A stretch of 64,000 bases of DNA from Hydrogenophaga sp. IBVHS1 (lineage in GTDB: Bacteria; Pseudomonadota; Gammaproteobacteria; Burkholderiales; Burkholderiaceae_C): contig NZ_NFUU01000001.1 in NCBI RefSeq assembly GCF_002127265.1, positions 1,930,040 to 1,994,039 on the forward strand, given 5' to 3'. This document shows positions 53,412 through 62,784 of this stretch, in pieces (position 1 is the stretch's first letter; each line of letters begins with the position of its first letter). The notes under the pieces are model-generated. The model saw only the letters and a program-made list of their open reading frames with translations, did no database searches and was not told where the DNA came from. Position numbers and translations under genes: made by a program.

Positions 53412-54857
53412 TCAGGCGTGAGCAGGGTTGATGGCGGGAATGCGAACGTCCTGCGCCTGGCCGCCGCGCGCGGTCATCACCGTGTTCCACAGCATCACGA
53501 GCATGCCGCCGAGGTAAAGCAGCCCCCCGAGCAAACGGATCACATAGAACGGAAAGGTGGCCTTGACCGATTCGACAAACGTGTAGGTGAGGCTGCCATC
53601 GGGATTGACGGCGCGCCACATCAGGCCCTGCATGACCCCGGCAATCCACATTGCGGCGATGTAGAGAACGATGCCGATGGTGGCGACCCAGAAGTGCAGT
53701 TCAATGGCGGGCACCGAGTACATCTTCTTCTGCCCGTAAAGGCGCGGGATCAGGTAGTACATGGAACCCATGGTCACCAGGCCGACCCAGCCGAGCGCGC
53801 CGGAGTGCACGTGGCCCACGGTCCAGTCGGTGTAGTGGCTCAAGGCGTTGACCGTCTTGATCGACATCATCGGACCTTCGAAGGTCGACATGCCGTAGAA
53901 CGAGAGCGAGACGATCAGGAAGCGCAGGATCGGGTCATCGCGCAGTTTGTGCCACGCACCTGAGAGCGTCATGATGCCGTTGATCATGCCGCCCCAGCTG
54001 GGTGCGAGCAGGATGAGCGAGAACACCATGCCGACCGATTGGGTCCAGTCGGGCAACGCGGTGTAGTGCAGGTGGTGCGGACCAGCCCACATGTAGGTGA
54101 AGATCAGCGCCCAGAAGTGCACGATCGACAGCCGATACGAATACACCGGCCGCTCGGCCTGCTTGGGGATGAAGTAATACATCATCCCGAGGAAACCGGC
54201 GGTCAGGAAGAAGCCCACCGCGTTGTGACCGTACCACCACTGCACCATGGCGTCCTGCACACCGGCGTAAGCCGAATAGGACTTGAACATATCGACCGGC
54301 AGCGCCGCACTGTTGACGATGTGCAGCATGGCCACGGCCAGAATGAAGGCGCCGAAGAACCAGTTGGCCACGTAGATGTGGCGTACCTTGCGCATGCCGA
54401 TGGTGCCGAAGAAGACCACTGCGTACGCGACCCACACCACCGCAATCAGCAGATCGATCGGCCATTCGAGCTCGGCGTATTCCTTGCCCTGCGTCAGCCC
54501 CAGCGGCAGCGTGATCGCCGCGAGCACGATGACCGCTTGCCAGCCCCAGAAGGTGAAGGCGGCCAGACCGTCGGAGAAGATGCGCGTCTGACAGGTGCGC
54601 TGCACCACGTAGTAGCTGGCTGCGAACAGACCACAGCCACCAAACGCGAAGATCACTGCATTGGTGTGCAGCGGACGCAGGCGCCCGTAAGAGAGCCACT
54701 CGATACCCAGGTTGAGCGCGGGCCAGGTGAGCTGGGCCGCAATGATCACGCCCACCAGCATCCCCACCACACCCCATACCACCGTCATGATGGCGAACTG
54801 CCGAACCACCTTGTCGTTGTAGACCGCCGCCTGGCCGGTCTTGCTTGTCATAGACAT
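53412..54857 (-). CDS. ccoN: cbb3 oxidase catalytic subunit I
   Basis: 481 aa, about twelve helices. Haem-copper ligands are recognisable in [24 protein letters not shown] and [19 protein letters not shown], with low-spin and high-spin haem histidines in [20 protein letters not shown]. It is the terminal oxidase with high O2 affinity, used in microaerobic growth. AGGAG lies before ATG 54857; the start repeats as MSM. An FNR box lies 59-72 bp upstream. Confidence 0.97.
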   Translation of the reverse strand: MSMTSKTGQAAVYNDKVVRQFAIMTVVWGVVGMLVGVIIAAQLTWPALNLGIEWLSYGRLRPLHTNAVIFAFGGCGLFAASYYVVQRTCQTRIFSDGLAAFTFWGWQAVIVLAAITLPLGLTQGKEYAELEWPIDLLIAVVWVAYAVVFFGTIGMRKVRHIYVANWFFGAFILAVAMLHIVNSAALPVDMFKSYSAYAGVQDAMVQWWYGHNAVGFFLTAGFLGMMYYFIPKQAERPVYSYRLSIVHFWALIFTYMWAGPHHLHYTALPDWTQSVGMVFSLILLAPSWGGMINGIMTLSGAWHKLRDDPILRFLIVSLSFYGMSTFEGPMMSIKTVNALSHYTDWTVGHVHSGALGWVGLVTMGSMYYLIPRLYGQKKMYSVPAIELHFWVATIGIVLYIAAMWIAGVMQGLMWRAVNPDGSLTYTFVESVKATFPFYVIRLLGGLLYLGGMLVMLWNTVMTARGGQAQDVRIPAINPAHA

Positions 54858-54915
54858 ACAGAACTCCTCGCAAATGTCACTGGGGTCAGTGTGCGCAAGG
54901 CGCTCTGTATTTGCC

Positions 54916-54929
54916 TTGACCTAGGTCAA
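54916..54929. promoter_or_regulatory. FNR box of ccoNOQP, overlapping the ccoS stop
   Basis: TTGACCTAGGTCAA is a perfect palindrome of the FNR/ANR type. CACACT (54893-54888) starts exactly 29.5 bp from its centre on the minus strand, the class II -10 position, like CACAGT at hemN. The box contains the ccoS TGA (54928-54926). Confidence 0.82.
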
Positions 54930-55063
54930 TCGCTCTTCAGGATGCGCTCGCCTTCGCGTTCGATGTTGTCGAACTGCCCCGATTGCAGCGCCCACCAGAA
55001 GATGCCGATGATCCCGAAGACGAGCAACACGGAGAGCGGGATGAGGAGATACAGGATGTCCAT
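54926..55063 (-). CDS. ccoS: cbb3 oxidase assembly protein CcoS
   Basis: 45 aa: MDILYLLIPLSVLLVFGIIG, one helix, then FWWALQSGQFDNIEREGERI, the conserved CcoS tail. It is needed for haem and copper cofactor insertion into cbb3. It starts nine bases after the ccoI stop. Its last codons form the FNR box of the ccoN promoter, so coding and control sequence are shared. Confidence 0.92.
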   Translation of the reverse strand: MDILYLLIPLSVLLVFGIIGIFWWALQSGQFDNIEREGERILKSD

Positions 55064-55072
55064 GGCGTGCTT

Positions 55073-57424
55073 TCAATCGGTGTGGCGCGCCAGGCGCAGG
55101 GCATTGCCGATCACCAGCAGCGAACTCAGGGCCATGCCCAGTCCCGCCAGGGCTGGCGGCATGTAGCCGGCCAGTGCCAAAGGAATGCTGATCACGTTGT
55201 AAGCCGCCGCCCAAACCAGGTTCTGCCGAACGATGCGCAGGGTCGAACGTGCCTGCCGCATCGTGCGCACCACATCCATCACTTGCCCGCCCTGGATGAT
55301 GTAGTCCGACTGCGCTTGCGCCAGCGGGGCAGCGTGGCCCAGCGCGAAAGAAGTGTCTGCGCGCGCGAGCACCGGGCCGTCGTTCAGGCCATCACCCACC
55401 ATGGCGACCTTCAGGCCCTCGGCCTGCAGCGCTGCCACTTCTTCAAGCTTGTGTTCCGGCGTGGCGCCCGAGATGACGTGGTCTACCCCCACCGCCTCAC
55501 CCACGCGCGCCGCCGATTCGGCGCGATCGCCCGAGAGCAGCCAGGTGCGCACGCCCAGCGCTCGCAACGCCGAAATAGCTTCGCGGGCATCCGAGCGCAC
55601 CGACTCCTGCAACACGAAGCTGGCCAGCCAACCCTGTGCGTCGCTCAGGTGCACCACCGGCGCATCGCCTTTCAGCACGGGCGCATTGCAGAATCCGGCC
55701 GATCCCAGGCGCACCGCCGAACCTTCGGCCGCCAGAGCCTGCATGCCCTGCCCGGCCACCTCGCCTCGTTCGAACAACAGCGGCAGAACCAGCGAGCACG
55801 TGCGCGCCTCGGCCAGAATGGCCCGCGAAACGGGGTGCAACGAGCCCTCGGCCAAAGCACCGGCCAAGGCCAGCGCGTCGTCGCGCGCCACGCCAGGCCG
55901 TGTGACCACCTCTTGCAATGCGAGCCCTTCATGGGTCAGCGTGCCGGTCTTGTCGAACACCACAGCGTTCACGCTCGCCAGTGTCTCGAAAGCCTGCAGC
56001 CGGCGAACGAGCACGCCACGCCGCGCCAATTCGCCAGCGGATGCGAGCATGGCCGCCGGCGTGGCCAGCGACAACGCACAGGGACAGGTGACGATGAGCA
56101 CCGCCACGGCCACGGCAAGCGCTCGCGTGTGGTCGATCTGCCACCAGTACCCCCCTGCCAGAGCAGCCGCCAGCAGCACGAACACCAGGAAAGGCGCGGC
56201 CACGCGATCGGCGAGCACAGCCAGGCGCGGCTTTTCCGTGGAGGCCTGCTCCATCAGCCGCACGATCTGCGCAAAGCGGGTGTCTGCGCCCACGCGGTTC
56301 AGACGCACCAGCACGGGCCCACCCAAATTGAAGCTGCCGGCCACCACGGCCTGCCCGCGCTCACGCGCCACGGGGTGCGATTCTCCAGTGAGCAAGGCTT
56401 CGTCCACCGTGGCGCACTCGCTCAGCAGCTCACCATCCGCAGGGAATGCCTGGCCCGCCGAGACACGCACCACATCGCCCGCCAACAGCCGGCGGATCGA
56501 CACGTTTTCGAATTGGCCGCCCTGTCCCTGGCGCTCGCAAGTCGGTGGAAGTCGTGTCATCAAACTGTCCAGAGCACCAGCGGTTCGGTCGCGCGCCTTG
56601 TGCTCCAGGTAACGACCACCGAGCAGAAAGAAGACGAACATGCTGAGCGAGTCGAACCAGACTTCGGAACCCCAGGGACCAGTGGGGTCGAAGGTGGCCG
56701 CCGAGCTGACGAGGAAGGTGATCAGAATGCCGATGGAAACCGGTGTGTCCATGCCGATGCGGCCACGCCGCAGGTCGGTCCACGCAGTCCGAAAGAAAGG
56801 GCCGCTGGCGAAAAACACCACAGGCAGACAGATCACCCAGCTGGCCCAGCGCAGCAGTTGTTCGATGTCCGCCGGGATCTCACCCGGCTCGGTCACATAC
56901 GCGGGCCACGCGTACATCATCACCTGCATCATGCAAAAGCCCGCCACGAAGAGGCGCCAGAGCGCCTGGCGCGTCTCCAGCAGGCGCTGGCTGATGGACA
57001 GGGCCTGTTGCATCGGCAGCAAGCGGTAGCCGGCAGCGCCCACCGCGCGCGCCAGGGTCGACATCTGAGTGGAAGCCGGGTCCCAGCGCACACGCAGGCG
57101 TCTCGTGGCGGCATGCACCCGAGCGTGCCGCACCCCGGGCAGATCCTGCAACGCCGACTCCACGGTGTCGGCGCAGGCGGCGCAATACATGCCCTGCACC
57201 ATCAACACGGATTCCGCGACCGTTTCGCCCGCTTCCTCGCGGACTTCTGTGAATGTGGGTTGTTCGACCGGATCGTCGAGCACACAGAAGTCGTCGTCCA
57301 CAGTGAGCGGCCCGCGATGCACACCCAGCCATGCCCCGGCCGAGGAAGCTTCGACAGGTGAAGGAGTGGGCGGCGCGTCGGCGAGCAAAGGCCCCACCGG
57401 CAGCGTGGCGACGGCCTGGTTCAT
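55073..57424 (-). CDS. ccoI: copper-exporting P1B-type ATPase CcoI
   Basis: 783 aa. After a low-complexity N-terminus come an HMA domain with GMYCAACADTVES, membrane helices including the CPC metal site VTCPCALSLATP, the actuator LLTGESHPV, the phosphorylation loop VVFDKTGTLTHEG and the hinge MVGDGLNDGPVLA. It supplies periplasmic copper to cbb3 oxidase (FixI/CtpA type). ATG 57424 is used; the frame opens to 57478 but that would translate through the FNR box and lie upstream of the predicted transcript start at 57424, making the message leaderless. Confidence 0.92.
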   Translation of the reverse strand: MNQAVATLPVGPLLADAPPTPSPVEASSAGAWLGVHRGPLTVDDDFCVLDDPVEQPTFTEVREEAGETVAESVLMVQGMYCAACADTVESALQDLPGVRHARVHAATRRLRVRWDPASTQMSTLARAVGAAGYRLLPMQQALSISQRLLETRQALWRLFVAGFCMMQVMMYAWPAYVTEPGEIPADIEQLLRWASWVICLPVVFFASGPFFRTAWTDLRRGRIGMDTPVSIGILITFLVSSAATFDPTGPWGSEVWFDSLSMFVFFLLGGRYLEHKARDRTAGALDSLMTRLPPTCERQGQGGQFENVSIRRLLAGDVVRVSAGQAFPADGELLSECATVDEALLTGESHPVARERGQAVVAGSFNLGGPVLVRLNRVGADTRFAQIVRLMEQASTEKPRLAVLADRVAAPFLVFVLLAAALAGGYWWQIDHTRALAVAVAVLIVTCPCALSLATPAAMLASAGELARRGVLVRRLQAFETLASVNAVVFDKTGTLTHEGLALQEVVTRPGVARDDALALAGALAEGSLHPVSRAILAEARTCSLVLPLLFERGEVAGQGMQALAAEGSAVRLGSAGFCNAPVLKGDAPVVHLSDAQGWLASFVLQESVRSDAREAISALRALGVRTWLLSGDRAESAARVGEAVGVDHVISGATPEHKLEEVAALQAEGLKVAMVGDGLNDGPVLARADTSFALGHAAPLAQAQSDYIIQGGQVMDVVRTMRQARSTLRIVRQNLVWAAAYNVISIPLALAGYMPPALAGLGMALSSLLVIGNALRLARHTD

Positions 57425-57430
57425 GGCTGT

Positions 57431-57500
57431 AGCGTATGGTGAGACTTGCCGCGCGCCATTGACATAGGTCAACCGCATGCGGGCTCGGTCTGGGTACGCT
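57431..57500. promoter_or_regulatory. bidirectional FNR-dependent promoter ccoI/uspA
   Basis: The FNR box TTGACATAGGTCAA (57459-57472, centre 57465.5) lies between two copies of the hexamer TACGCT: 57436-57431 on the minus strand and 57495-57500 on the plus strand. Each begins exactly 29.5 bp from the centre, the class II -10 position. Predicted starts are 57424 (the ccoI ATG) and about 57507 (uspA, 28-base leader). Confidence 0.75.
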
Positions 57501-57534
57501 AGCTTTTCCAGCCAACTAATTCGAGGAGCACTCC

Positions 57535-57978
57535 ATGTACAAACGCATTCTGGTGGCCACCGACGGTTCCAAACTTTCCCAACAGGCCGTGGAGCACGCC
57601 ATCAATCTGGCCGACCTGACCGGCGCCGAAGTGGTGGCGCTGAAGGTGATTCCACGCTATCCGCAGACGTACTTTGAAGGTGGTGTGGCGCTGGCGGCGG
57701 CAGAGGTGGCACGCATCGAGAAACAATGGCAGGAAGAAGGCATGGCTGCGGTCAACGCGGTGAAGTCTGCGGGTCAGTTGCAGGAGGTGAAGGTCAAGCC
57801 GCTGACCGTGAAGTCCGATCTGATCTCCGAGGCCATCATTGCCACGGCCAAGCGCAACAAGTGCGACTTGATCGTGATGGCTTCGCACGGTCGCAAGGGC
57901 ATCAAGCGACTTTTGCTCGGGAGTGAAACGCAGCAGGTGTTGACGCATTCGCACATTCCTGTGCTCGTGCTGCGATAG
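57535..57978 (+). CDS. universal stress protein UspA family
   Basis: 147 aa single Usp domain. It begins MYKRILVATDGSKLSQQAV and ends with the ATP-loop pattern ASHGRKGIKRLLLGSETQQVL, so it is of the nucleotide-binding type. CGAGGAGCACTCC precedes the ATG. It is divergent from ccoI and apparently controlled by the same FNR box, consistent with Usp induction under low oxygen in other proteobacteria. Confidence 0.9.
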   Translation: MYKRILVATDGSKLSQQAVEHAINLADLTGAEVVALKVIPRYPQTYFEGGVALAAAEVARIEKQWQEEGMAAVNAVKSAGQLQEVKVKPLTVKSDLISEAIIATAKRNKCDLIVMASHGRKGIKRLLLGSETQQVLTHSHIPVLVLR

Positions 57979-57979
57979 C

Positions 57980-58050
57980 GGGCTCCCCCCGCGCCGGCCC
58001 TGTGAGCCGTCACCCCCCAAGGGACGATGCCTGAGGCCTGGCAAAGCCAG
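57980..58050 (-). repeat. dispersed GC-rich repeat, copy C (uspA-matB gap)
   Basis: Read on the minus strand it starts CTGGCTTTGCCAGGCC, has CCCTTGGGGGGTGACGG in the centre and ends GGCGCGGGGGGAGCC, matching copies A and B. It occupies most of the 118-bp gap between the convergent uspA and matB genes, where its G/C-rich inverted run may serve as a terminator for both. Confidence 0.7.
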
Positions 58051-58096
58051 TTCCTCGGCATCCACGACTTGTTTCCCTTCGCTCCGGAGAAAGAAC

Positions 58097-59650
58097 TCAG
58101 GAGAACAGCGCCTTGTGCTGGTCCCGCAGCAAGTTCTTCTGCACCTTCCCCATCGTGTTGCGCGGCAACTCGTCCACCACAAAACACCGCTTGGGAATCT
58201 TGAAGTTGGCGAGGCGGGCCTTGAGCGCCGACACCACCGCATCGGGATCCACTGCCGCTCCGGGCTTGGTTGTCACCACTGCCACACCCACCTCGCCGAA
58301 GTCCGGGTGCGGCACACCCACCACCGCACTCTCGGCCACACCCGCCATTTCGTTGATGCAGCTTTCAATCTCCGCCGGGTAAACGTTGTAGCCACCGGAG
58401 ATGATCAGGTCCTTGCTGCGCCCGACGATGCTCACATAGCCCCGGTCGTCCACGCGGCCCACGTCGCCGGTCTTGAAGAAGCCTTCTGCGGTGAACTCCT
58501 CGGCGGTCTTCTCCGGCATGCGCCAGTAGCCCTTGAACACATTGGGCCCACGCACCTGGATGCCGCCAATCTCGCCCGCAGACACCGGCTGGTTGGCCTC
58601 ATCCACCACGCGCAGCTCAATGCCCGGCAGCACGAAGCCCACCGTGCCACCGCGCCGTTCGGACTGTCCGCCGTGGCGGTTGTCCGGTGCGTAGGGGTTG
58701 GACGTGATCATCACGGTCTCGCTCATGCCATAGCGCTCCAGAATCGTGTGGCCTGTGCGGGCCTTCCATTCATCGAAAGTCTCGATCAACAGCGGCGCCG
58801 AGCCAGATACAAACAGGCGCATGCGCGCCACCTGCTGCTTCGTGAGGCCGGGCTCCGCCAGCATGCGCACGTACAGCGTGGGCACGCCCATGAACACCGT
58901 GGCGCGCGGGAACAGCTCCACCACCGCGCGAGGATCGAACCGGTTGAGCCAGAGCATGGTGCTGCCGTTGATCAGCGCGCCATGAATGGCCACGAACAGG
59001 CCGTGCACGTGGAAGATCGGCAGCGCATGAATGAGAACATCGTCCGGCTGCCAGCCCCAATATTTGCGCAGCACCTGCGCGTTGCTCAGCATGTTGCCGT
59101 GCGAGAGCATGGCGCCCTTGCTGCGTCCTGTGGTGCCGCTGGTGTAGATGATCACGGCGAGATCGTCGGCTCGCCGAACCGCTGGCGTGTGTACATCGCT
59201 GTGGTGGGCGGCGCGATCCAGCAGCGTGCCGCTGCGGTCCTCGTCCAGCGTGTAAACGTGCCGCGTGCCGGCCTTGAAAGCGATCTTGGACACCCAGCCG
59301 AAGTTGCCTTTGCTGCACACCACCACGGCTGGCTCGGCGTTGCCAATGAAGTACTCGATCTCGCCGGCCTGGTAGGCGGTGTTGAGCGGAAGAAACACGT
59401 GCCCGGCGCGCAGCGTGGCCAGGTAGAGCACCAGCGCCTCCACCGATTTTTCCACCTGCACCGCAATGCGCGAACCGGCGGGCAGATTCAGCGAATCAAG
59501 CAGGTTGGCCATCATGGCGCTGGCGCGATCGAGGTCGCGCCACGAATAGCGCAGGCCGGCGTGGACGCCGCCCACGGTTTCGACCGCCGTGGCGTCCAGG
59601 TCTGCGGGGAAGGCCGATCGCAGCGCGGCAAAGAGGTTGTGGTTGTCCAT
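58097..59650 (-). CDS. matB: malonyl-CoA synthetase (acyl-CoA synthetase family)
   Basis: 517 aa ANL enzyme. It has the P-loop IYTSGTTGRSKGAML, A5 region ILERYGMSET, A7 FFKTGDVGRVDDRGY, A8 GRSKDLIISGGYNVYPAE and the catalytic Lys in PRNTMGKVQKNLL. The sequence and its position beside malonyl-CoA decarboxylase indicate MatB, which forms malonyl-CoA from malonate, ATP and CoA. It is last gene of the malonate operon, 18 bp after the enoyl-CoA hydratase. Confidence 0.88.
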   Translation of the reverse strand: MDNHNLFAALRSAFPADLDATAVETVGGVHAGLRYSWRDLDRASAMMANLLDSLNLPAGSRIAVQVEKSVEALVLYLATLRAGHVFLPLNTAYQAGEIEYFIGNAEPAVVVCSKGNFGWVSKIAFKAGTRHVYTLDEDRSGTLLDRAAHHSDVHTPAVRRADDLAVIIYTSGTTGRSKGAMLSHGNMLSNAQVLRKYWGWQPDDVLIHALPIFHVHGLFVAIHGALINGSTMLWLNRFDPRAVVELFPRATVFMGVPTLYVRMLAEPGLTKQQVARMRLFVSGSAPLLIETFDEWKARTGHTILERYGMSETVMITSNPYAPDNRHGGQSERRGGTVGFVLPGIELRVVDEANQPVSAGEIGGIQVRGPNVFKGYWRMPEKTAEEFTAEGFFKTGDVGRVDDRGYVSIVGRSKDLIISGGYNVYPAEIESCINEMAGVAESAVVGVPHPDFGEVGVAVVTTKPGAAVDPDAVVSALKARLANFKIPKRCFVVDELPRNTMGKVQKNLLRDQHKALFS

Positions 59651-59668
59651 GAAAATGTCTCGTTAACG

Positions 59669-60436
59669 TCAGAACACCGCCCGGCGCTTGGCCAGAAAAG
59701 CCGCAATGCCTTCCCGATGCTCCGCGCCGTTGGCATAGTGGTAGGCCTGCTCCAGCAAGGCGGCGGGAGGCTCTGTAGACCCGAGCGAGCGCAGCGCCTG
59801 CTTGTTCAGCCTGGCCGCATCGGGCGCCAGCTGGGCCACGCGTTGCGCGCGTTCCTGCGCCTGCACAGCCACTTCATTTGCCGGCAGCACTGCGTTCAGA
59901 AAGCCCCGCGCCTTCATCTCGGCGGCATCGAGCACGGCCGCTTCCAGCAACATCTCGCGCGCCGTGGCTGCGCCGGCCTCGCGCAGCACCAGTTGCACTT
60001 CTCGCGGCGCCATGGGGAACCCCAACCGCGCGATCGGCGCACCAAACCGCGCGGTGTCGGCTGACAGCCGGATGTCGCAGCAGCAAGCGATCTCTACGCC
60101 CGCGCCCATGCAGTTGCCCTCGATCTGCGCAACGATAGGCAGATCGCACGCCAGCATGGCGCCGAGCCCGCCCCACACATCGGTCTCGTGAAACTCGCGA
60201 AGGCTGGCTTCTCCAAAGCGAAAGTCCGGGTACTCGGCGATATCGCCACCGGCGCAAAAATGCCCACCCTCCCCCGCCACGATCACGCAGCGCAGGTCGG
60301 TGCGGTGCTGCAGAGTGTCGAACACCGAACGCAGTTCTCGCCACATAGCGCGTGACATGGCGTTGAACTTGCCGGGATGACTCAGCGAGACCCGTGCCAG
60401 CAGGCCGTCTACATCGACGCGAACCCGGCCACTCAT
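59669..60436 (-). CDS. enoyl-CoA hydratase/isomerase family protein
   Basis: 255 aa crotonase fold. It has the first oxyanion loop GGHFCAGGDIAEYPDF and the second IEGNCMGAGVEIACCCDIRLS, with catalytic Glu-type residues near the first helix. ATG 60436 overlaps the stop of the Bug receptor gene by four bases. Its reaction within malonate use is not evident; crotonases can also decarboxylate or hydrolyse acyl-CoA, so a role on malonyl- or methylmalonyl-CoA is possible. Confidence 0.85.
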   Translation of the reverse strand: MSGRVRVDVDGLLARVSLSHPGKFNAMSRAMWRELRSVFDTLQHRTDLRCVIVAGEGGHFCAGGDIAEYPDFRFGEASLREFHETDVWGGLGAMLACDLPIVAQIEGNCMGAGVEIACCCDIRLSADTARFGAPIARLGFPMAPREVQLVLREAGAATAREMLLEAAVLDAAEMKARGFLNAVLPANEVAVQAQERAQRVAQLAPDAARLNKQALRSLGSTEPPAALLEQAYHYANGAEHREGIAAFLAKRRAVF

Positions 60437-61422
60437 TCCAGTTTGGCGCCCGAAGCCTTGACCACCTGCGCCCACTTCTGGATTTCGCTCTTCACAAATG
60501 CGTCGAACTGCGGGCCACTCACGTTGGCAAACTCAGCACCCTGGTTGGCCCAGACCGCCTTGGCCTCGTCGGTGCTCACGGCCTTGCGAATCTCGTCGAT
60601 GGCACGCGCCTGGGCATCCGCCGGTGTTCCCTTGGGCGCCCACACCCCGTACCAGGTGGTCACGTTGTAGTCGGGCAATCCCATTTCTGCGGCGCACGGC
60701 ACGTCGGGCAGAGCGGCGCTGCGCTGCTTGCCCGAAACCATCAGCGCCTTGATGCGCCCACCCTTGATGTGGCCGGCCGAGGACCCGAGACCATCGAACA
60801 TCACGTCCACCTGTCCTGCAATCAGGTCGTTGAGCGCGGGGCCTGCACCACGATAAGGTATGTGCGTGATGAAGGTGTTGGTCTGCTGCTTGAACAGCTC
60901 GCCCGCGAGGTGGTGCGACGTGCCGCCGCCAGCCGATGCGTAGTTGAGCTTGCCCGGGTTGGCCTTGGCGTACGCCAGAAACTCCTTGAAGTTGGCGGCA
61001 GTCACGCGCTTGGGATTCACCACCACCACCTGCGGCACGCTGGCCACCAGGATCAGCGGCACCAGATCGGTCTCGATGTTGTAGTCCAGCTTGGGGTACA
61101 TGCTGGGCGCGATGGCGTGGTGCACCGCGCCCATGAACAGGGTGTAGCCATCGGGCGCAGCCTTGGCCGCAATGCCCGCGCCCAGCGTGCCACCGGCACC
61201 GCCCCGGTTGTCGATCACCAGCGATTTGCCCGTAAGGCGTGTGAACTGCGCGCCCATGGGGCGGGCAAACGCGTCGGTACCGCCACCGGCCGGGAACGGC
61301 ACGATCATCGTCACTGGCTTGCTCGGCCAGGTGGACTGGGCATGCCCCACCGTGGTGTAGAGGGCGGCGCCCGCAGCGGCCGCTCGCAAGATGTCTCGTC
61401 GGTTCAGGTATTGATGATCCAT
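60433..61422 (-). CDS. Bug-family (TctC) periplasmic solute-binding protein
   Basis: 329 aa. The N-terminus RRDILRAAAAGAALYTTVGHAQ is a Tat-like or Sec signal, followed by WPSKPVTMIVPFPAGGGTDAF, the Bug ligand loop, and NRGGAGGTLGAGIAAKAAPDGYT. Bug receptors deliver carboxylates to tripartite tricarboxylate transporters; the membrane parts TctA/TctB are not in the window. Its place in the operon suggests malonate or a related dicarboxylate as ligand. Confidence 0.9.
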   Translation of the reverse strand: MDHQYLNRRDILRAAAAGAALYTTVGHAQSTWPSKPVTMIVPFPAGGGTDAFARPMGAQFTRLTGKSLVIDNRGGAGGTLGAGIAAKAAPDGYTLFMGAVHHAIAPSMYPKLDYNIETDLVPLILVASVPQVVVVNPKRVTAANFKEFLAYAKANPGKLNYASAGGGTSHHLAGELFKQQTNTFITHIPYRGAGPALNDLIAGQVDVMFDGLGSSAGHIKGGRIKALMVSGKQRSAALPDVPCAAEMGLPDYNVTTWYGVWAPKGTPADAQARAIDEIRKAVSTDEAKAVWANQGAEFANVSGPQFDAFVKSEIQKWAQVVKASGAKLE

Positions 61423-61452
61423 GCTGTTGTCTCCTTGGGTTGAATTGGCGGC

Positions 61453-62784
61453 TTAAAGGTAATGGTCTTTGATGGCCGCGGCTATCGGGATTTTTCCCTG
61501 CGCCAGCGCGGCGCGGTGCTTGTCCAGGCGCTTGAGATCGTAGAGGTAGTTCACCATCAGCCCATAGGACTGCTTCAAGCCTTTGGGAGAAGGGTCGGCC
61601 GCCCAATTCAGGCGTTCCACGCGGGCGCCGTTGCCCAGGTGGAAACGGGCCACCGCGTCCAGCGGCTTGCCGTCGTGCACCTCCTGGCCGAGGTAGCGCG
61701 CAGCCCAGCCGAGCAGGTTGCGCCGGGCTTCAGAGCCTTCGGGCAATTCCTCGGCCCGCTCCCAGGCCTTGATGAGTTCGGGTGGTGCCGTCTTGTTCAA
61801 CCAGGCGCGCAGGCCGGGAATCGGCGACAGGGTGGCAAATTGCTTGAGACGGGGAAACTCCTGGTGCAGGGTTTCGACCACCCGCTTGATCAGCGAGTCG
61901 CCAAAGCTCACCCCGCGCAAGCCGGTCTGTGTGTTGCTGATCGAATAGAAAATGGCGGTGGTGGCGCGATCGAGATCGGCCGGCGCAGCGGTCTCGTCCA
62001 GCAGCGGCGTGATGCTGTCTGCGATCTCGTTCGTCAACGCCACCTCCACAAAGATCAGCGGCTCTTCGGGCAGGCGCGGGTGAAAGAACCCATAGCAGCG
62101 CCGATCGCTGTCGAGCCGGTTCTTCACATCGGTCCAGCTGCGGATGTCGTGCACCGCTTCGTAACGAATGAGTTTTTCCACCAGAGAAGCGGGTGAATCC
62201 CAGGTGATGCGGCGCAGCTCCAGAAAGCCCACATCAAACCAGGTGGAGAACATGTATTCCATCTCCACGTCCAGCGCGAGCAGACGCTTGTCGGCCTTCA
62301 GGTGCGACTGCATCTCGGCGCGCAGATCGACCAGGAAACGCACGCCATCGGGGTTGGCGCTGAAGCGCTGGAGCAAACGCCTGCGCGGCGACACCGTGGC
62401 ACGGCGGTAGAGCACTTCGGCCGCGGCTTCATCGGGCGTGCCCACGGCCGCTGCGTATTGCGCCTGGGCCTCTTTCACCTGCTGCGGATCGGCCACGAAG
62501 CGCTCGCTCATGAGCAACCACAGATCGCGCCGATGTGGCGGCGTGGCGCTGGCGTACCAATCCATCATGGCCTGCGCGCGGCGCCCGCCTTCCACCTCGC
62601 TCACCAGAGGATCGACGATGGCCTTGAGGTCTTTCAACGACTGGCGCAAGGCGCGCGGCGACATCGCCTCGTCCTCCTGCCGCAGCGTGGCTTTGAGTCG
62701 ATCCCCGGTCGAGCGTGGCGGAGCGGGTTTTTTGGGCGCTCGCAGGCGAGACACGCTCTGGCTGAGCCATTCGCTGGTGTTCAT
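61453..62784 (-). CDS. malonyl-CoA decarboxylase
   Basis: 443 aa. It has an N-terminal helical domain and a C-terminal GNAT-like catalytic domain. The catalytic Ser region SISNTQTGLRGVSFGDSLIK and catalytic His region VARFHLGNGARVERLNW align with the Ser/His pair of human MLYCD. It converts malonyl-CoA to acetyl-CoA and CO2 (MatA role). ATG 62784 overlaps the GntR-gene stop by four bases; the frame is open far upstream in the regulator gene but not homologous there. Confidence 0.93.
   Translation of the reverse strand: MNTSEWLSQSVSRLRAPKKPAPPRSTGDRLKATLRQEDEAMSPRALRQSLKDLKAIVDPLVSEVEGGRRAQAMMDWYASATPPHRRDLWLLMSERFVADPQQVKEAQAQYAAAVGTPDEAAAEVLYRRATVSPRRRLLQRFSANPDGVRFLVDLRAEMQSHLKADKRLLALDVEMEYMFSTWFDVGFLELRRITWDSPASLVEKLIRYEAVHDIRSWTDVKNRLDSDRRCYGFFHPRLPEEPLIFVEVALTNEIADSITPLLDETAAPADLDRATTAIFYSISNTQTGLRGVSFGDSLIKRVVETLHQEFPRLKQFATLSPIPGLRAWLNKTAPPELIKAWERAEELPEGSEARRNLLGWAARYLGQEVHDGKPLDAVARFHLGNGARVERLNWAADPSPKGLKQSYGLMVNYLYDLKRLDKHRAALAQGKIPIAAAIKDHYL

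Noticed and set aside
57425-57478. Longer ccoI start at 57478
   Set aside because: The extra codons contain the FNR box and -10 hexamer and lie upstream of the predicted transcript start.
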